Assembly: GCA_049596955.1 (NCBI GenBank) | Contig: JBMYMD010000002.1 | Coordinates: 1 to 64,000 of the forward strand | Source: UBA3478 sp049596955 | Lineage (GTDB): Bacteria; Bacteroidota; Bacteroidia; Flavobacteriales; Flavobacteriaceae | Reading direction: 5' to 3' | DNA: 64,000 nucleotides | Part shown: one piece after another, positions 45,397 to 54,290 of the stretch | Layout of the letters: every line of letters begins with the position of its first letter | Numbering within the stretch: position 1 is the stretch's first letter | The notes under the pieces: generated by a model | What the model was told of the DNA's origin: nothing | Databases searched by the model: none | What the model saw: only the letters and a program-made list of their open reading frames with translations | Translations under genes and position numbers: made by a program

Positions 45397-45682
45397 ACAA
45401 AAGGAAATCGCCTATGGTTTTTCAGTGGGCTTTGCCCTTCACTTTTTAGGCGTGTGCTTTTATATATTGCTATTTTCTAAACTGGGAATAGAAAAAAGCC
45501 TTGAAGTTGCCTACGAAGACGGTTATCTAGATAGTCTTTTAAGTTTAGGAGCAGTACTGGATTTAGGCGCCTTTTTCCTCATGCTCAAAAAGAACTTGGA
45601 ACTTAGAGCGAGAGGGATTTTAATGTATACGATATTCTTAGCCGTAGGGCTTCTGCTTGGAAAGCTATTTTTTAATTTATAA
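45386..45682 (+). CDS. Small membrane protein, 98 aa
   Basis: Three hydrophobic segments (about residues 9-31, 49-66 and 78-95) indicate a three-helix inner-membrane protein. I do not recognise a family. Its start lies inside surE (11-base overlap), so it is probably translationally coupled, and lpxB begins 51 bases further on. The fixed place between surE and lpxB suggests a membrane-linked role, without proof. Confidence 0.7.
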   Translation: MTIKQKEIAYGFSVGFALHFLGVCFYILLFSKLGIEKSLEVAYEDGYLDSLLSLGAVLDLGAFFLMLKKNLELRARGILMYTIFLAVGLLLGKLFFNL

Positions 45683-45733
45683 ACTGCAAAAACAAAGAGT
45701 CGAACTTATCTATTTTAGAGCCAAACCGTTCAT

Positions 45734-46858
45734 ATGAGATACTATATCATTTCTGGAGAAGCTTCTGGTGATTTACACGGGTCAAATTTGGTCAAGCGTA
45801 TCCGAACACTTGATTCAGAGGCTGAAATTCGATGTTTTGGCGGTGATTTAATGCAAAAGGCTGGAGCTGAATTGGCAAGACATTACAAACAAATGTCGTT
45901 TATGGGTTTTATTGAAGTTCTATTTAACCTTCGTAAAATCTTTAATAATCTCAAATACTGCAAAAGAGACATTACAGCCTTTAAACCAGACGCTTTAATT
46001 TTCATTGACTTTTCTGGATTTAATTTGAGAATTGCCAAATGGGCAAAAACACAAAATTTAAAAACCCATTACTATATCACTCCTCAAATTTGGGCTTCTC
46101 GAGAAAATCGAATTTCCAAAATAAAAAGTACAATTGATCACCTCTATGTGATTTTGCCTTTCGAACCTGACTTTTATCAAAAACACAGTGTTAAAGTCAA
46201 CTTTGTGGGACATCCGTTAATTGATGCGATTCATGAATACAGCAGCGTAAAAAAGGTGAAAGAAGACCTCAATAAACCCTTGATTGTATTACTACCAGGA
46301 AGCAGAAAACAAGAAATTAAGAGAATGCTACCTGTAATGTCTTCTGTATGCAACGCCCCAGAACAGTACCAATATATTATTGCTGGCGCATCGCATATCG
46401 ATCAAGGATTTTACGAATCAAATTTGAAAAAGCCTATTGAAGTAAGGTATAATCAAACATATGATTTGCTTTCTCAAGCGCATGCAGCTCTTGTTACCTC
46501 AGGAACAGCTACTCTTGAAACTGCCTTGTTCAAAGTTCCCCAAGTGGTCTGCTATAAGGCCAATACACTAACCTATTTTATCGCCAAACAAATTATTGAT
46601 TTGAAATACATTTCACTAGTGAATATTATTTTAGATCGACCCGCTGTAACGGAACTCATTCAAAATGATTTAACCACACCACATTTGAGTCAAGCATTAG
46701 AAGCTATTTTAGATACCACAAAAAGAACCCAGTTAAGAGACGATTATACAGAACTTGAACAACTTTTAGGCAGTAAAGGTGCAAGTGAAAGGGCGGCAAA
46801 ACTAATTATTGAAAAGACAGAGCAACAATTTAATTCTTCTGCTAGTCTTTCAGATTAG
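45734..46858 (+). CDS. lpxB: Lipid-A-disaccharide synthase
   Basis: The 374-residue GT-B glycosyltransferase starts with IISGEASGDLHGSNLVKRI, the LpxB signature, and has CFGGDLMQKAG, LPGSRKQEIKRMLP and LVTSGTATLETALF. It joins UDP-2,3-diacylglucosamine and lipid X to form the lipid A disaccharide on the inner membrane face. The comEC-like gene overlaps its 3' end by 50 bases. Confidence 0.95.
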   Translation: MRYYIISGEASGDLHGSNLVKRIRTLDSEAEIRCFGGDLMQKAGAELARHYKQMSFMGFIEVLFNLRKIFNNLKYCKRDITAFKPDALIFIDFSGFNLRIAKWAKTQNLKTHYYITPQIWASRENRISKIKSTIDHLYVILPFEPDFYQKHSVKVNFVGHPLIDAIHEYSSVKKVKEDLNKPLIVLLPGSRKQEIKRMLPVMSSVCNAPEQYQYIIAGASHIDQGFYESNLKKPIEVRYNQTYDLLSQAHAALVTSGTATLETALFKVPQVVCYKANTLTYFIAKQIIDLKYISLVNIILDRPAVTELIQNDLTTPHLSQALEAILDTTKRTQLRDDYTELEQLLGSKGASERAAKLIIEKTEQQFNSSASLSD

Positions 46859-48329
46859 TGGAATTCTAATTGCACATTATTATCCTTTTGCCATACCTAA
46901 TTTGCTGTTTGCATTTTGCGTTTTTATATTGAGTTTTTACCTCTTTCCAGAACTTTTTTGGATGGCTTTTGGATTTTTTGTCGTGGCGTTGAGTGCACAT
47001 CACACCATAGATTCCCATCCTAAAGAAATAGCCCATACCTCTGAACAGTGGCGTGTTTTTTTTATTGAAGAAGAGCAGAAGAAAACAGCAAAATTCTACA
47101 AATACCAAGCGATATTTGAACAACATCAAATCGTGCTGTTCTCAAAAATACCACTTGTTAAAAATGCCTTTTATTTGGTAAAAAGCCACTTGAGTGAAAT
47201 TGAAAATTTCAGTTCAACTTTCGATTATAAAACCCATTTAGCCAAAAAGGGAATTCGTTATCAATCGTGGATCACCACAGCTCATTATCTCTACAGTTCA
47301 AAAAAATTAAAATCTAGAGTGAAAAGTAAGCTGCAAACGATATGGAAAAATCATTTGCCCGAGCATTTATACGGCTTTACCCAAACCCTACTTTTAGGAG
47401 ATAAAAAAGATTTAGATCCTTTAGTGTTAAGCAAATTTCAAAATGCCGGAATCGCCCATATGCTGGCAATATCTGGAATGCATATCGGATTGCTTTTTAT
47501 AATGCTCGAGCGAATCACCTTGTGGTTCAATAAAGAGATACAATTGATTCTACCCTTATCAATTCTATGGTCTTATGCAGCGCTTCTAGGATTTTCACCT
47601 TCAGCGAGTCGTGCAGTATTGGGCATAAGTATTTGGCTTTTTCTAAAACACATACACAAATGGACCTCTTCTATTCATATTCTATTGCTCACAGCCTTTG
47701 GCAGTTTATGTTTTAACCCTTATCTGATTTTTGATGTCGGTTTTCAATTTTCATATAGCGCTGTATTGAGCATCTTACTTTTTTATCCGCTGTTAAACAA
47801 AAGGGTGTTATTCGAAAACAGAATTCTTAAAAATATAGCTCAAATAGTACTCATCAGTTTTTGTGCCCAACTAGGTGTGTTGCCCTTAAGTCTGTACTAC
47901 TTTCATTTGTTTCCTTCGCTCTTTTTAGTGAGTAATCTCTTAACATCACCTCTATTTCCCATCGTTCTTTTCACAGCAATAGGAGTGAGCATCTTTCCTT
48001 GCCTAGCAAACCTTTATATACATAGTGTAGAACTTTTGTTTCAAATTGTAAACTGGTTTGACAGTCAATGTTGGATTTACTTTTACGTTTTTCAAGTCTC
48101 AAAATTGCATGTTTTAGGTATGTATATCATTGCTTATCAAGCCTATCTCTATCTTCTTTTTCAGTCAAAAAACGAAATACACAGTCTTTATATTCCCAAA
48201 AAAATAGGTCCTTGGTACCAGTATTTTTATTTGAAATGCAAACAAAAACCCCTCCTATACATTGTAAGAGGGGCTATAACTCTTTTGATTACTGTACTGT
48301 TTAGTGAACCTCTCCCATTAATTTATTGA
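46809..48329 (+). CDS. ComEC/Rec2-family DNA-uptake membrane protein (short form)
   Basis: A 506-residue protein with many membrane helices, an N-terminal DUF4131-like region and the Competence domain signature GIAHMLAISGMHIGLL. The C-terminal metallo-beta-lactamase domain present in the ~750-780-residue enzymes of B. subtilis and E. coli is absent; no HxHxDH motif is seen. The start is a TTG two codons after an in-frame stop, giving a normal first helix and a 50-base overlap with lpxB. The 3' end overlaps the convergent transporter gene by 29 bases. It probably forms the inner-membrane DNA channel. Confidence 0.82.
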   Translation: MKRQSNNLILLLVFQISGILIAHYYPFAIPNLLFAFCVFILSFYLFPELFWMAFGFFVVALSAHHTIDSHPKEIAHTSEQWRVFFIEEEQKKTAKFYKYQAIFEQHQIVLFSKIPLVKNAFYLVKSHLSEIENFSSTFDYKTHLAKKGIRYQSWITTAHYLYSSKKLKSRVKSKLQTIWKNHLPEHLYGFTQTLLLGDKKDLDPLVLSKFQNAGIAHMLAISGMHIGLLFIMLERITLWFNKEIQLILPLSILWSYAALLGFSPSASRAVLGISIWLFLKHIHKWTSSIHILLLTAFGSLCFNPYLIFDVGFQFSYSAVLSILLFYPLLNKRVLFENRILKNIAQIVLISFCAQLGVLPLSLYYFHLFPSLFLVSNLLTSPLFPIVLFTAIGVSIFPCLANLYIHSVELLFQIVNWFDSQCWIYFYVFQVSKLHVLGMYIIAYQAYLYLLFQSKNEIHSLYIPKKIGPWYQYFYLKCKQKPLLYIVRGAITLLITVLFSEPLPLIY

Positions 48330-49806
48330 TAATTGGAGCGCAAATTAACACTAATGCACCTGCTGCGAGTGAATAAATCGCAATAAGCTCAAAGCCTTCT
48401 GTATATACCGATAGGGTCTCAAAACCTCCAACTTGAGCATCTGAACTTTCAATCGCTAATTTTTTTCCGATAAAACCGACAACCTGAAATGCAAATGCAG
48501 AAGATAAGAACCATACCCCCATAACAAAGGCGACAATTCTTTTTGGCGATAGATCTGTAATTTTAGAAAGACCCACAGGTGACATAAATAATTCACCTAC
48601 AGAAATCAAGAAATACATAATGAATAGATAGCTAAATGGAACTAAACCTTCCTCATTAGCACTGGCATCAGATATAGATAAAATGTAAAAACTCAATCCT
48701 GCAAACAACAATCCCATTCCAAATTTGTAAGGGGTTCGTGGATTTTTACCTCGCTTAGCAAGTCGAGTCCACATCATAGAAATCGGTATAGCCAAAAGAA
48801 TGATAAACATCGAATTCAATGAGTTCGTTTGTGCAGCCGTCATGATGGTCAAATCGACATTACGCGCAGAGAAAAGGGTGATTACACTTCCAGATAGTTC
48901 GTGAAAGCCCCAGAATACTGTCATAAACAAGGTGATTAATATGGCTACAAAGAGTTTTTTACGCTCTTCAGCAGTAACTTGATACAGGATGTAAGCCAGG
49001 TAGACCAAAATAAATATCCCTATACCTTTAAAAATGATATTGACCAGGTTTTGATCGTCATAAATCGGTTGGTAAGACGATAAAAGCAAAGCGATAACAG
49101 GAGCCGCAAGAAAGGCTAGAATGGTTACCCAATTTCCGCGTTTCACCCCTGCAAATTTGGCATCAACCACGGCTTGATCTGGGGCCTGTCCTTTATCTCC
49201 AAATACACCCTTTCGAATTCCACTCCAGAAAAATAACAGACCTACAAGCATTCCGATTCCAGCTAGCCCAAAACCATAGTGCCAACCATAAGTAGCAGCT
49301 AACCAGCCGCAAAGAAGCGGTGCAGCCCATCCTCCAATATTAATACCCATATAAAAAATGGTAAATCCAGATTCTTTTCGAGGATCTCCATCCTTATACA
49401 AGGTTCCTACAAATGTTGAAATATTGGGTTTAAAAAACCCATTTCCAACGATTATAAAAGAGAGCGCCAGAAAAAAGGCTACATTATTTTCAATCGCCAA
49501 AACAAAGTGACCAATGGCCATTAAAATTCCTCCTAAAAAAATAGATTTTCGCATTCCGATTAGAGAATCAGAGATACGACCTCCAATCACTGTTGAAGCA
49601 TAAACCAAAGATCCATAAGAAGAGTAGACCGCAGCAGTTGCAAAGTCTCTCTCTACGAGAGCTTCAAAAATAACGTTAACCATGTAAAGCGAGAGCAATG
49701 CTCGCATTCCATAGAAACTAAATCGTTCCCATAATTCTGCAAAAAACAGATAAAACAATCCCTGAGGATGTCCTAAAATTTGTCGTTCTTGGTGAGGTGT
49801 GTCCAT
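48301..49806 (-). CDS. POT/PTR-family proton-dependent peptide transporter
   Basis: The 501-residue protein has 12-14 membrane helices and POT signatures: FAELWERFSFYGMRALL near the N-terminus (the ExxERFxYY proton motif), GNGFFKPNISTFVG and FTIFYMGINIGGWAAPL. It imports di- and tripeptides with protons. It follows the DPP IV gene by five bases, so peptides cut in the periplasm could be taken up by its product. Confidence 0.92.
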   Translation of the reverse strand: MDTPHQERQILGHPQGLFYLFFAELWERFSFYGMRALLSLYMVNVIFEALVERDFATAAVYSSYGSLVYASTVIGGRISDSLIGMRKSIFLGGILMAIGHFVLAIENNVAFFLALSFIIVGNGFFKPNISTFVGTLYKDGDPRKESGFTIFYMGINIGGWAAPLLCGWLAATYGWHYGFGLAGIGMLVGLLFFWSGIRKGVFGDKGQAPDQAVVDAKFAGVKRGNWVTILAFLAAPVIALLLSSYQPIYDDQNLVNIIFKGIGIFILVYLAYILYQVTAEERKKLFVAILITLFMTVFWGFHELSGSVITLFSARNVDLTIMTAAQTNSLNSMFIILLAIPISMMWTRLAKRGKNPRTPYKFGMGLLFAGLSFYILSISDASANEEGLVPFSYLFIMYFLISVGELFMSPVGLSKITDLSPKRIVAFVMGVWFLSSAFAFQVVGFIGKKLAIESSDAQVGGFETLSVYTEGFELIAIYSLAAGALVLICAPIINKLMGEVH

Positions 49807-49811
49807 AAGTT

Positions 49812-51965
49812 TTATAAGTTGTCTTTAATAAAGCTAGTCATTTTATTATAGAGGTGTAATCTTGTATTACCCCCGTATATACCGTGATTGCGGTCCGGGT
49901 AAATGGCCCAATCAAAAGGTTTATTCGCCTGAATAAGAGCGTCTATCATTCGCATTGAATTTTGCACATGTACGTTGTCGTCTCCACTACCGTGAACAAG
50001 CAAGTATTTTCCTTTTAAGAGTTCTGGATAATTAAATGGAGATTCATTGTCATATCCTTCTGGATTCTCTTCAGGCGTTCTTAAAAAACGTTCAGTATAA
50101 ATGGTATCGTAGAATCTCCAGCTCGTTACAGGAGCAACGGCAATGGCTACCTCAAAAGTGTCATTTCCTTTGAGTATAGCATTGGTAGACATATGACCTC
50201 CAAAGCTCCAGCCCCAAATTCCGGTGCGCTGTTCATCGATATACGAGCGTTGACTCAATATTTTCGCAGCCTCAATTTGATCTTCCGTTTCGTATTTTAC
50301 TAAATTCAAGTAGGTGCTCTTTTTAAAGTCTCTTCCTTTAAATCCAGTACCTCTTCCGTCAACACAAGCAATTATATATCCTTGTTGAGCCAACATTTGG
50401 TGCCAATAATCATTGGTTCCATTCCATCGGTCACCTACCTGTTGAGAACCTGGTCCGCTGTATTGAAACATCAAAAGAGGATAGGTTTTAGAAGCATCAA
50501 AATCAAGCGGTTTAATCATGTACATATTCAAATCGTGGTCTCCGACGCGAAGCGTAGAAAATTCTTTTGGAGACATCGCAAAGTCAGCAACGCGATTTTT
50601 TAGCGCCTTGTTGTCTTTTAGCATCATCATCTGCATTCCATTTCGAGCTAAGTGCAATGTAAATTGATAAGGCGTATTTGCCGAATGGTGGGTGTTTATG
50701 AAGTAGTAAAATTGTTTGCTAAACTGAGCGCTATTTGTTCCAGACTCTGGAGTGAGCAAGGTTTTGCGTTTTCCTTTCGCATTGATACTGTAGACGTGAC
50801 GCTGGGTTGAGCCTTGCTCTGTCGATTGATAGAAAATTCGATCTCGCTTGGCATCATAGCCGTAATATGCTGTAACCTCCCAATTGCCCGTAGTAATTTG
50901 TCGTTTTAGTGTACCGTCAGAATTGTAGAGATAGAGGTGGTTAAATCCGTCTCGCTCAGAAGTCCATATAAAATCGTCATCATCCAAAAAGGTCAAATTA
51001 TCATGAATGTCAACATAAGCATCGTCTTGCTCTTCAAAAAACAAATCCACCGAATTGTTTGTTGTATTCACTTGAAACATCTTGAGGTGGTTTTGATGTC
51101 TATTCAAGGTTTGCACAGTGAGTAACTCAGGCGCATTCATCCATTTTATTCGGGGAATGTAATCAACCTCAGGAAGTTTGACTTTGGCGTGGGAATTCTG
51201 ATTGACATCGAAGAGGTGCAAACTCAACTCTGCATTTTTCTCGCCAGCCTTTGGATACTTAAAGGTGTATGGATATTGATAAAGATCTTTACCGTAAATG
51301 TCCATTGAAAACATGGGGACCTCAGATTCATCGAATTTTAAATAGGCAATATGCGAGCCTGACGAGTTCCATTCAAAAGCTCTAACGATAGAAAACTCCT
51401 CCTCATACACCCAATCTGATAATCCATTGATGATTTTACCTTTTTCGCCATCTGAGGTAATTTGAATACGTGCATTATTTTCAATATCAAAAATGTAAAT
51501 ATTGTTGTCCTTGACATAAGCCACCTTATCTCCATTTGGAGAAAATGCCGGAGATTGAATAGGGTCGTTGTCTACGGCAACTAAAGACTTCCCGTCTAAG
51601 GTATAGACATAGTATACTCCAATTCGAGACCTTCTAAAAATGGGTCTTATTTTGGTTCCAATAAGTATTTTGCTTTCGTCATCACTAAAGGCATAAGTGC
51701 TAAAATCAGGGATTTCTTCGTCTCCAGAAGTAAGTACCACTCCTTTTTTGGTCATCCCCTTATATTCGTACTGCACAATTTCTGAATCTCCCTCGTTGAA
51801 TTCAATAACGGTATAATCGTAGCCGTTATTCATCGATCGAAGTGAGGCTATGGATTCGGTTCTAAAAGTTCCATTAGACCAAATATCTTCGAGTGTAATT
51901 TGCTTTTGTTGTGCGCTTAAGACCAAGCTTAAACTCAAAAGCGCAGTTAACATTAGTTGTTTCAT
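49812..51965 (-). CDS. Dipeptidyl-peptidase IV (family S9 prolyl oligopeptidase)
   Basis: A 717-residue protein with a signal peptide (MKQLMLTALLSLSLVLSAQ), an eight-bladed propeller region with the DPP IV substrate-binding EE pair (WVYEEEFSIVRAF), and a C-terminal alpha/beta-hydrolase domain. The catalytic Ser lies in GWSFGGHMS, Asp in HGSGDDNVH and His in DRNHGI. It removes X-Pro or X-Ala dipeptides from peptides in the periplasm, which matches its partner transporter gene. Confidence 0.93.
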   Translation of the reverse strand: MKQLMLTALLSLSLVLSAQQKQITLEDIWSNGTFRTESIASLRSMNNGYDYTVIEFNEGDSEIVQYEYKGMTKKGVVLTSGDEEIPDFSTYAFSDDESKILIGTKIRPIFRRSRIGVYYVYTLDGKSLVAVDNDPIQSPAFSPNGDKVAYVKDNNIYIFDIENNARIQITSDGEKGKIINGLSDWVYEEEFSIVRAFEWNSSGSHIAYLKFDESEVPMFSMDIYGKDLYQYPYTFKYPKAGEKNAELSLHLFDVNQNSHAKVKLPEVDYIPRIKWMNAPELLTVQTLNRHQNHLKMFQVNTTNNSVDLFFEEQDDAYVDIHDNLTFLDDDDFIWTSERDGFNHLYLYNSDGTLKRQITTGNWEVTAYYGYDAKRDRIFYQSTEQGSTQRHVYSINAKGKRKTLLTPESGTNSAQFSKQFYYFINTHHSANTPYQFTLHLARNGMQMMMLKDNKALKNRVADFAMSPKEFSTLRVGDHDLNMYMIKPLDFDASKTYPLLMFQYSGPGSQQVGDRWNGTNDYWHQMLAQQGYIIACVDGRGTGFKGRDFKKSTYLNLVKYETEDQIEAAKILSQRSYIDEQRTGIWGWSFGGHMSTNAILKGNDTFEVAIAVAPVTSWRFYDTIYTERFLRTPEENPEGYDNESPFNYPELLKGKYLLVHGSGDDNVHVQNSMRMIDALIQANKPFDWAIYPDRNHGIYGGNTRLHLYNKMTSFIKDNL

Positions 51966-52029
51966 TGATATGAATTTAGAATTTCAAGTTTACTAATTAT
52001 TATTCAGAATTTAAATTCTTATTGAATTG

Positions 52030-52037
52030 TATATTTG
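52030..52037 (+). promoter_or_regulatory. Putative -7 box of the HMG-CoA reductase promoter
   Basis: TATATTTG matches TAnnTTTG and lies 19 bases before the start codon. No TTG is found at the usual -33 distance. Confidence 0.42.
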
Positions 52038-52056
52038 AGTAAATAACTTAATTGCT

Positions 52057-53364
52057 ATGAAAAATGTCATTTCTGGTTTTTCAAAGCTCACAAAAGAGCA
52101 GAAAATAGACTGGTTGTGCGACTATTATTCCAACAATCCAGAAGAAACGAAATCTCTGCTCAATCGCTACAATAACAGCGATCCAGACGTACAAAAAATT
52201 CACGACGAATTCATTGAAAATACCCTGAGCAATTATTACATGCCATTTGCCATTGCTCCGAATTTTTTAATTGACCAGAAAGTACATGCCATTCCAATGG
52301 CTATTGAAGAAAGTTCTGTAGTCGCAGCGGCATCGAAAGCCGCAAAATTTTGGTTAAACAGAGGCGGCTTTAAAACAGAAGTGATTCAAACCGAAAAAGT
52401 AGGCCAAATTCATTTGACCTATTCTGATAATCCATTGAAGCTCAAAGATTTCTTTGAATCTCATAGACATGAACTTTTAGAAAGTACTGCGGAAATTACC
52501 AAAAACATGCAGGCTCGAGGAGGTGGGATTCTCGACATGAAACTCGTAGATAAAACAGCTCAACTCGAGGGCTATTTTCAAATACATATGTGCTTTGAAA
52601 CCTTAGACGCCATGGGTGCAAATTTCATCAATTCATGTTTAGAACAAGTTGCCAAGACCTTTGAAACTCTAGTGGAACAACAAAGCTCTTTCGAGAGTCA
52701 CAAACCCAAGGTAGTCATGAGTATCTTGAGTAATTACGTTCCTAACTGCCTTGTTAGAGCAGAGGTGAGTTGCCCAATCGAAGAGCTCACAGAAAATGAT
52801 ATAGATGGCCAAGAGTTTGCAGAAAATTTTCTTACAGCCTTACAAATCGCCCATGCCGAACCCTATAGAGCCGTAACACACAATAAAGGCATTATGAATG
52901 GTATTGATGCCGTGGTAATCGCCACCGGAAATGATTTTAGAGCTGTGGAGGCAGGAGTTCACGCATATGCCGCTAAAAATGGTAGTTATCAGAGCCTTAC
53001 TCATGCTAAAATTGAGAAAGGTAATTTTCATTTTTGGATTGAACTTCCTCTAGCCCTAGGCACTGTGGGAGGACTAACCAAATTACACCCTTTGGTTCGC
53101 TTAGCACTGGGAGTTTTAGGTAATCCAAACGCTAAAGAACTAATGAAGATTACAGCGGTAGCAGGACTAGCTCAAAATTTCGCTGCCGTAAAGTCACTCG
53201 TTACTACTGGTATTCAAAAAGGTCATATGAAAATGCATTTATTGAATATACTCAATGGATTTGGAGCGACAACAGAAGAAAAAAATAAGCTTGTTGTACA
53301 CTTTAAAAATGAAACGGTGAGTAATGCAGCCGTGCAAAAAGCCTTAGAAGAACTCAGAAAATGA
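52057..53364 (+). CDS. Hydroxymethylglutaryl-CoA reductase, class II
   Basis: The 435-residue enzyme shows class II HMGR motifs: AIEESSVVAAASKAAKFW (Glu85 probably catalytic), RAVTHNKGIMNGIDAVVIATGNDFR (Lys and Asp of the active site) and a C-terminal His in GHMKMH. It lacks the membrane domain of class I enzymes. In Bacteroidota with a mevalonate pathway the class II form works in the biosynthetic direction, making mevalonate for isoprenoids, despite the common label 'degradative'. It overlaps the GHMP kinase gene by four bases. Confidence 0.92.
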   Translation: MKNVISGFSKLTKEQKIDWLCDYYSNNPEETKSLLNRYNNSDPDVQKIHDEFIENTLSNYYMPFAIAPNFLIDQKVHAIPMAIEESSVVAAASKAAKFWLNRGGFKTEVIQTEKVGQIHLTYSDNPLKLKDFFESHRHELLESTAEITKNMQARGGGILDMKLVDKTAQLEGYFQIHMCFETLDAMGANFINSCLEQVAKTFETLVEQQSSFESHKPKVVMSILSNYVPNCLVRAEVSCPIEELTENDIDGQEFAENFLTALQIAHAEPYRAVTHNKGIMNGIDAVVIATGNDFRAVEAGVHAYAAKNGSYQSLTHAKIEKGNFHFWIELPLALGTVGGLTKLHPLVRLALGVLGNPNAKELMKITAVAGLAQNFAAVKSLVTTGIQKGHMKMHLLNILNGFGATTEEKNKLVVHFKNETVSNAAVQKALEELRK

Positions 53365-54290
53365 AGCAAAGCTATCGCGCCAATGGAAAACTTTTAATCA
53401 GCGGAGAATACGCTGTTTTAGACGGTGCACTAGCCTTAGCCGTACCTTGTAAACAAGGGCAAAAAATAGAAGTTTCAACTGAAAAAACCTTCAAAGAACA
53501 GATACACTGGCGCTCTTATTTGGAAGATGGAAGTTTATGGTACGAAGATGTTTTTTCACTTTTAAATTTTGAGCCATTAAACCAAAATAATCCCGTCTCA
53601 AAAACACTCGAAACACTTTTAAAACAAGCGAGAAAACTCAATACCAACTTTCTTGTAAACGGAAATCAAGATATTCGAGTTCAGACTTACCTAGAATTCC
53701 CTAGACTTTGGGGGTTCGGTTCTTCGTCAACACTGATCAGCTGCATTGCGCAATGGGCAAAAGTAAATCCCTTTGAACTCTTACATACAGGATTCGGAGG
53801 CAGTGGTTACGATGTAGCTTGCGCAACAGCAGCAGGGCCTATTCTATATCAAAAAACATCTCCCTCAAAGCCCTACATTGAAGAAATTGCTTTTCGACCC
53901 TCGTTTATAGAGGAGCTTGGTTGTGTTTACCTCAACCAAAAAAAAAGCAGTAAAGAGGCTATAGCTGCCTACAACAAAATAGCGCAGTCAGAGTCACTGA
54001 TCAGTAAAGTCAGTTCATTGAGTAAAGCCATTGCAGAGGCCCAAGAGTTAGATGAATTTGAATCGCTGCTCTTAGAACATGAAAAATTACTGGCAGGCCA
54101 TCTCAATGTTCCGACAATTCAAGAAAGTCTATTCGATGATTTTTCTAAGGATAGTGGGCAAATTAAAAGCTTAGGAGCTTGGGGAGGAGACTTTATTTTA
54201 GTAACTCAAATTGAAAAAAATATCCCCTACTTTAAAAGCAAGGGATATGAAACTATTTTAAAATTATCTGACCTGATACCTACTTCTTAA
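53361..54290 (+). CDS. GHMP kinase, GYDIA family (mevalonate-pathway kinase candidate)
   Basis: This 309-residue GHMP-fold kinase has the N-terminal GKLLISGEYAVLDGALALAVP segment, the phosphate-binding loop GFGSSSTLIS and the family signature GFGGSGYDVACA (here GYDVA for GYDIA). Its coupling to HMGR by a four-base overlap argues for a role in the mevalonate pathway, either as mevalonate kinase or as phosphomevalonate kinase; the sequence alone does not decide. The last bases overlap the convergent foldase gene by four bases. Confidence 0.87.
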   Translation: MKQSYRANGKLLISGEYAVLDGALALAVPCKQGQKIEVSTEKTFKEQIHWRSYLEDGSLWYEDVFSLLNFEPLNQNNPVSKTLETLLKQARKLNTNFLVNGNQDIRVQTYLEFPRLWGFGSSSTLISCIAQWAKVNPFELLHTGFGGSGYDVACATAAGPILYQKTSPSKPYIEEIAFRPSFIEELGCVYLNQKKSSKEAIAAYNKIAQSESLISKVSSLSKAIAEAQELDEFESLLLEHEKLLAGHLNVPTIQESLFDDFSKDSGQIKSLGAWGGDFILVTQIEKNIPYFKSKGYETILKLSDLIPTS

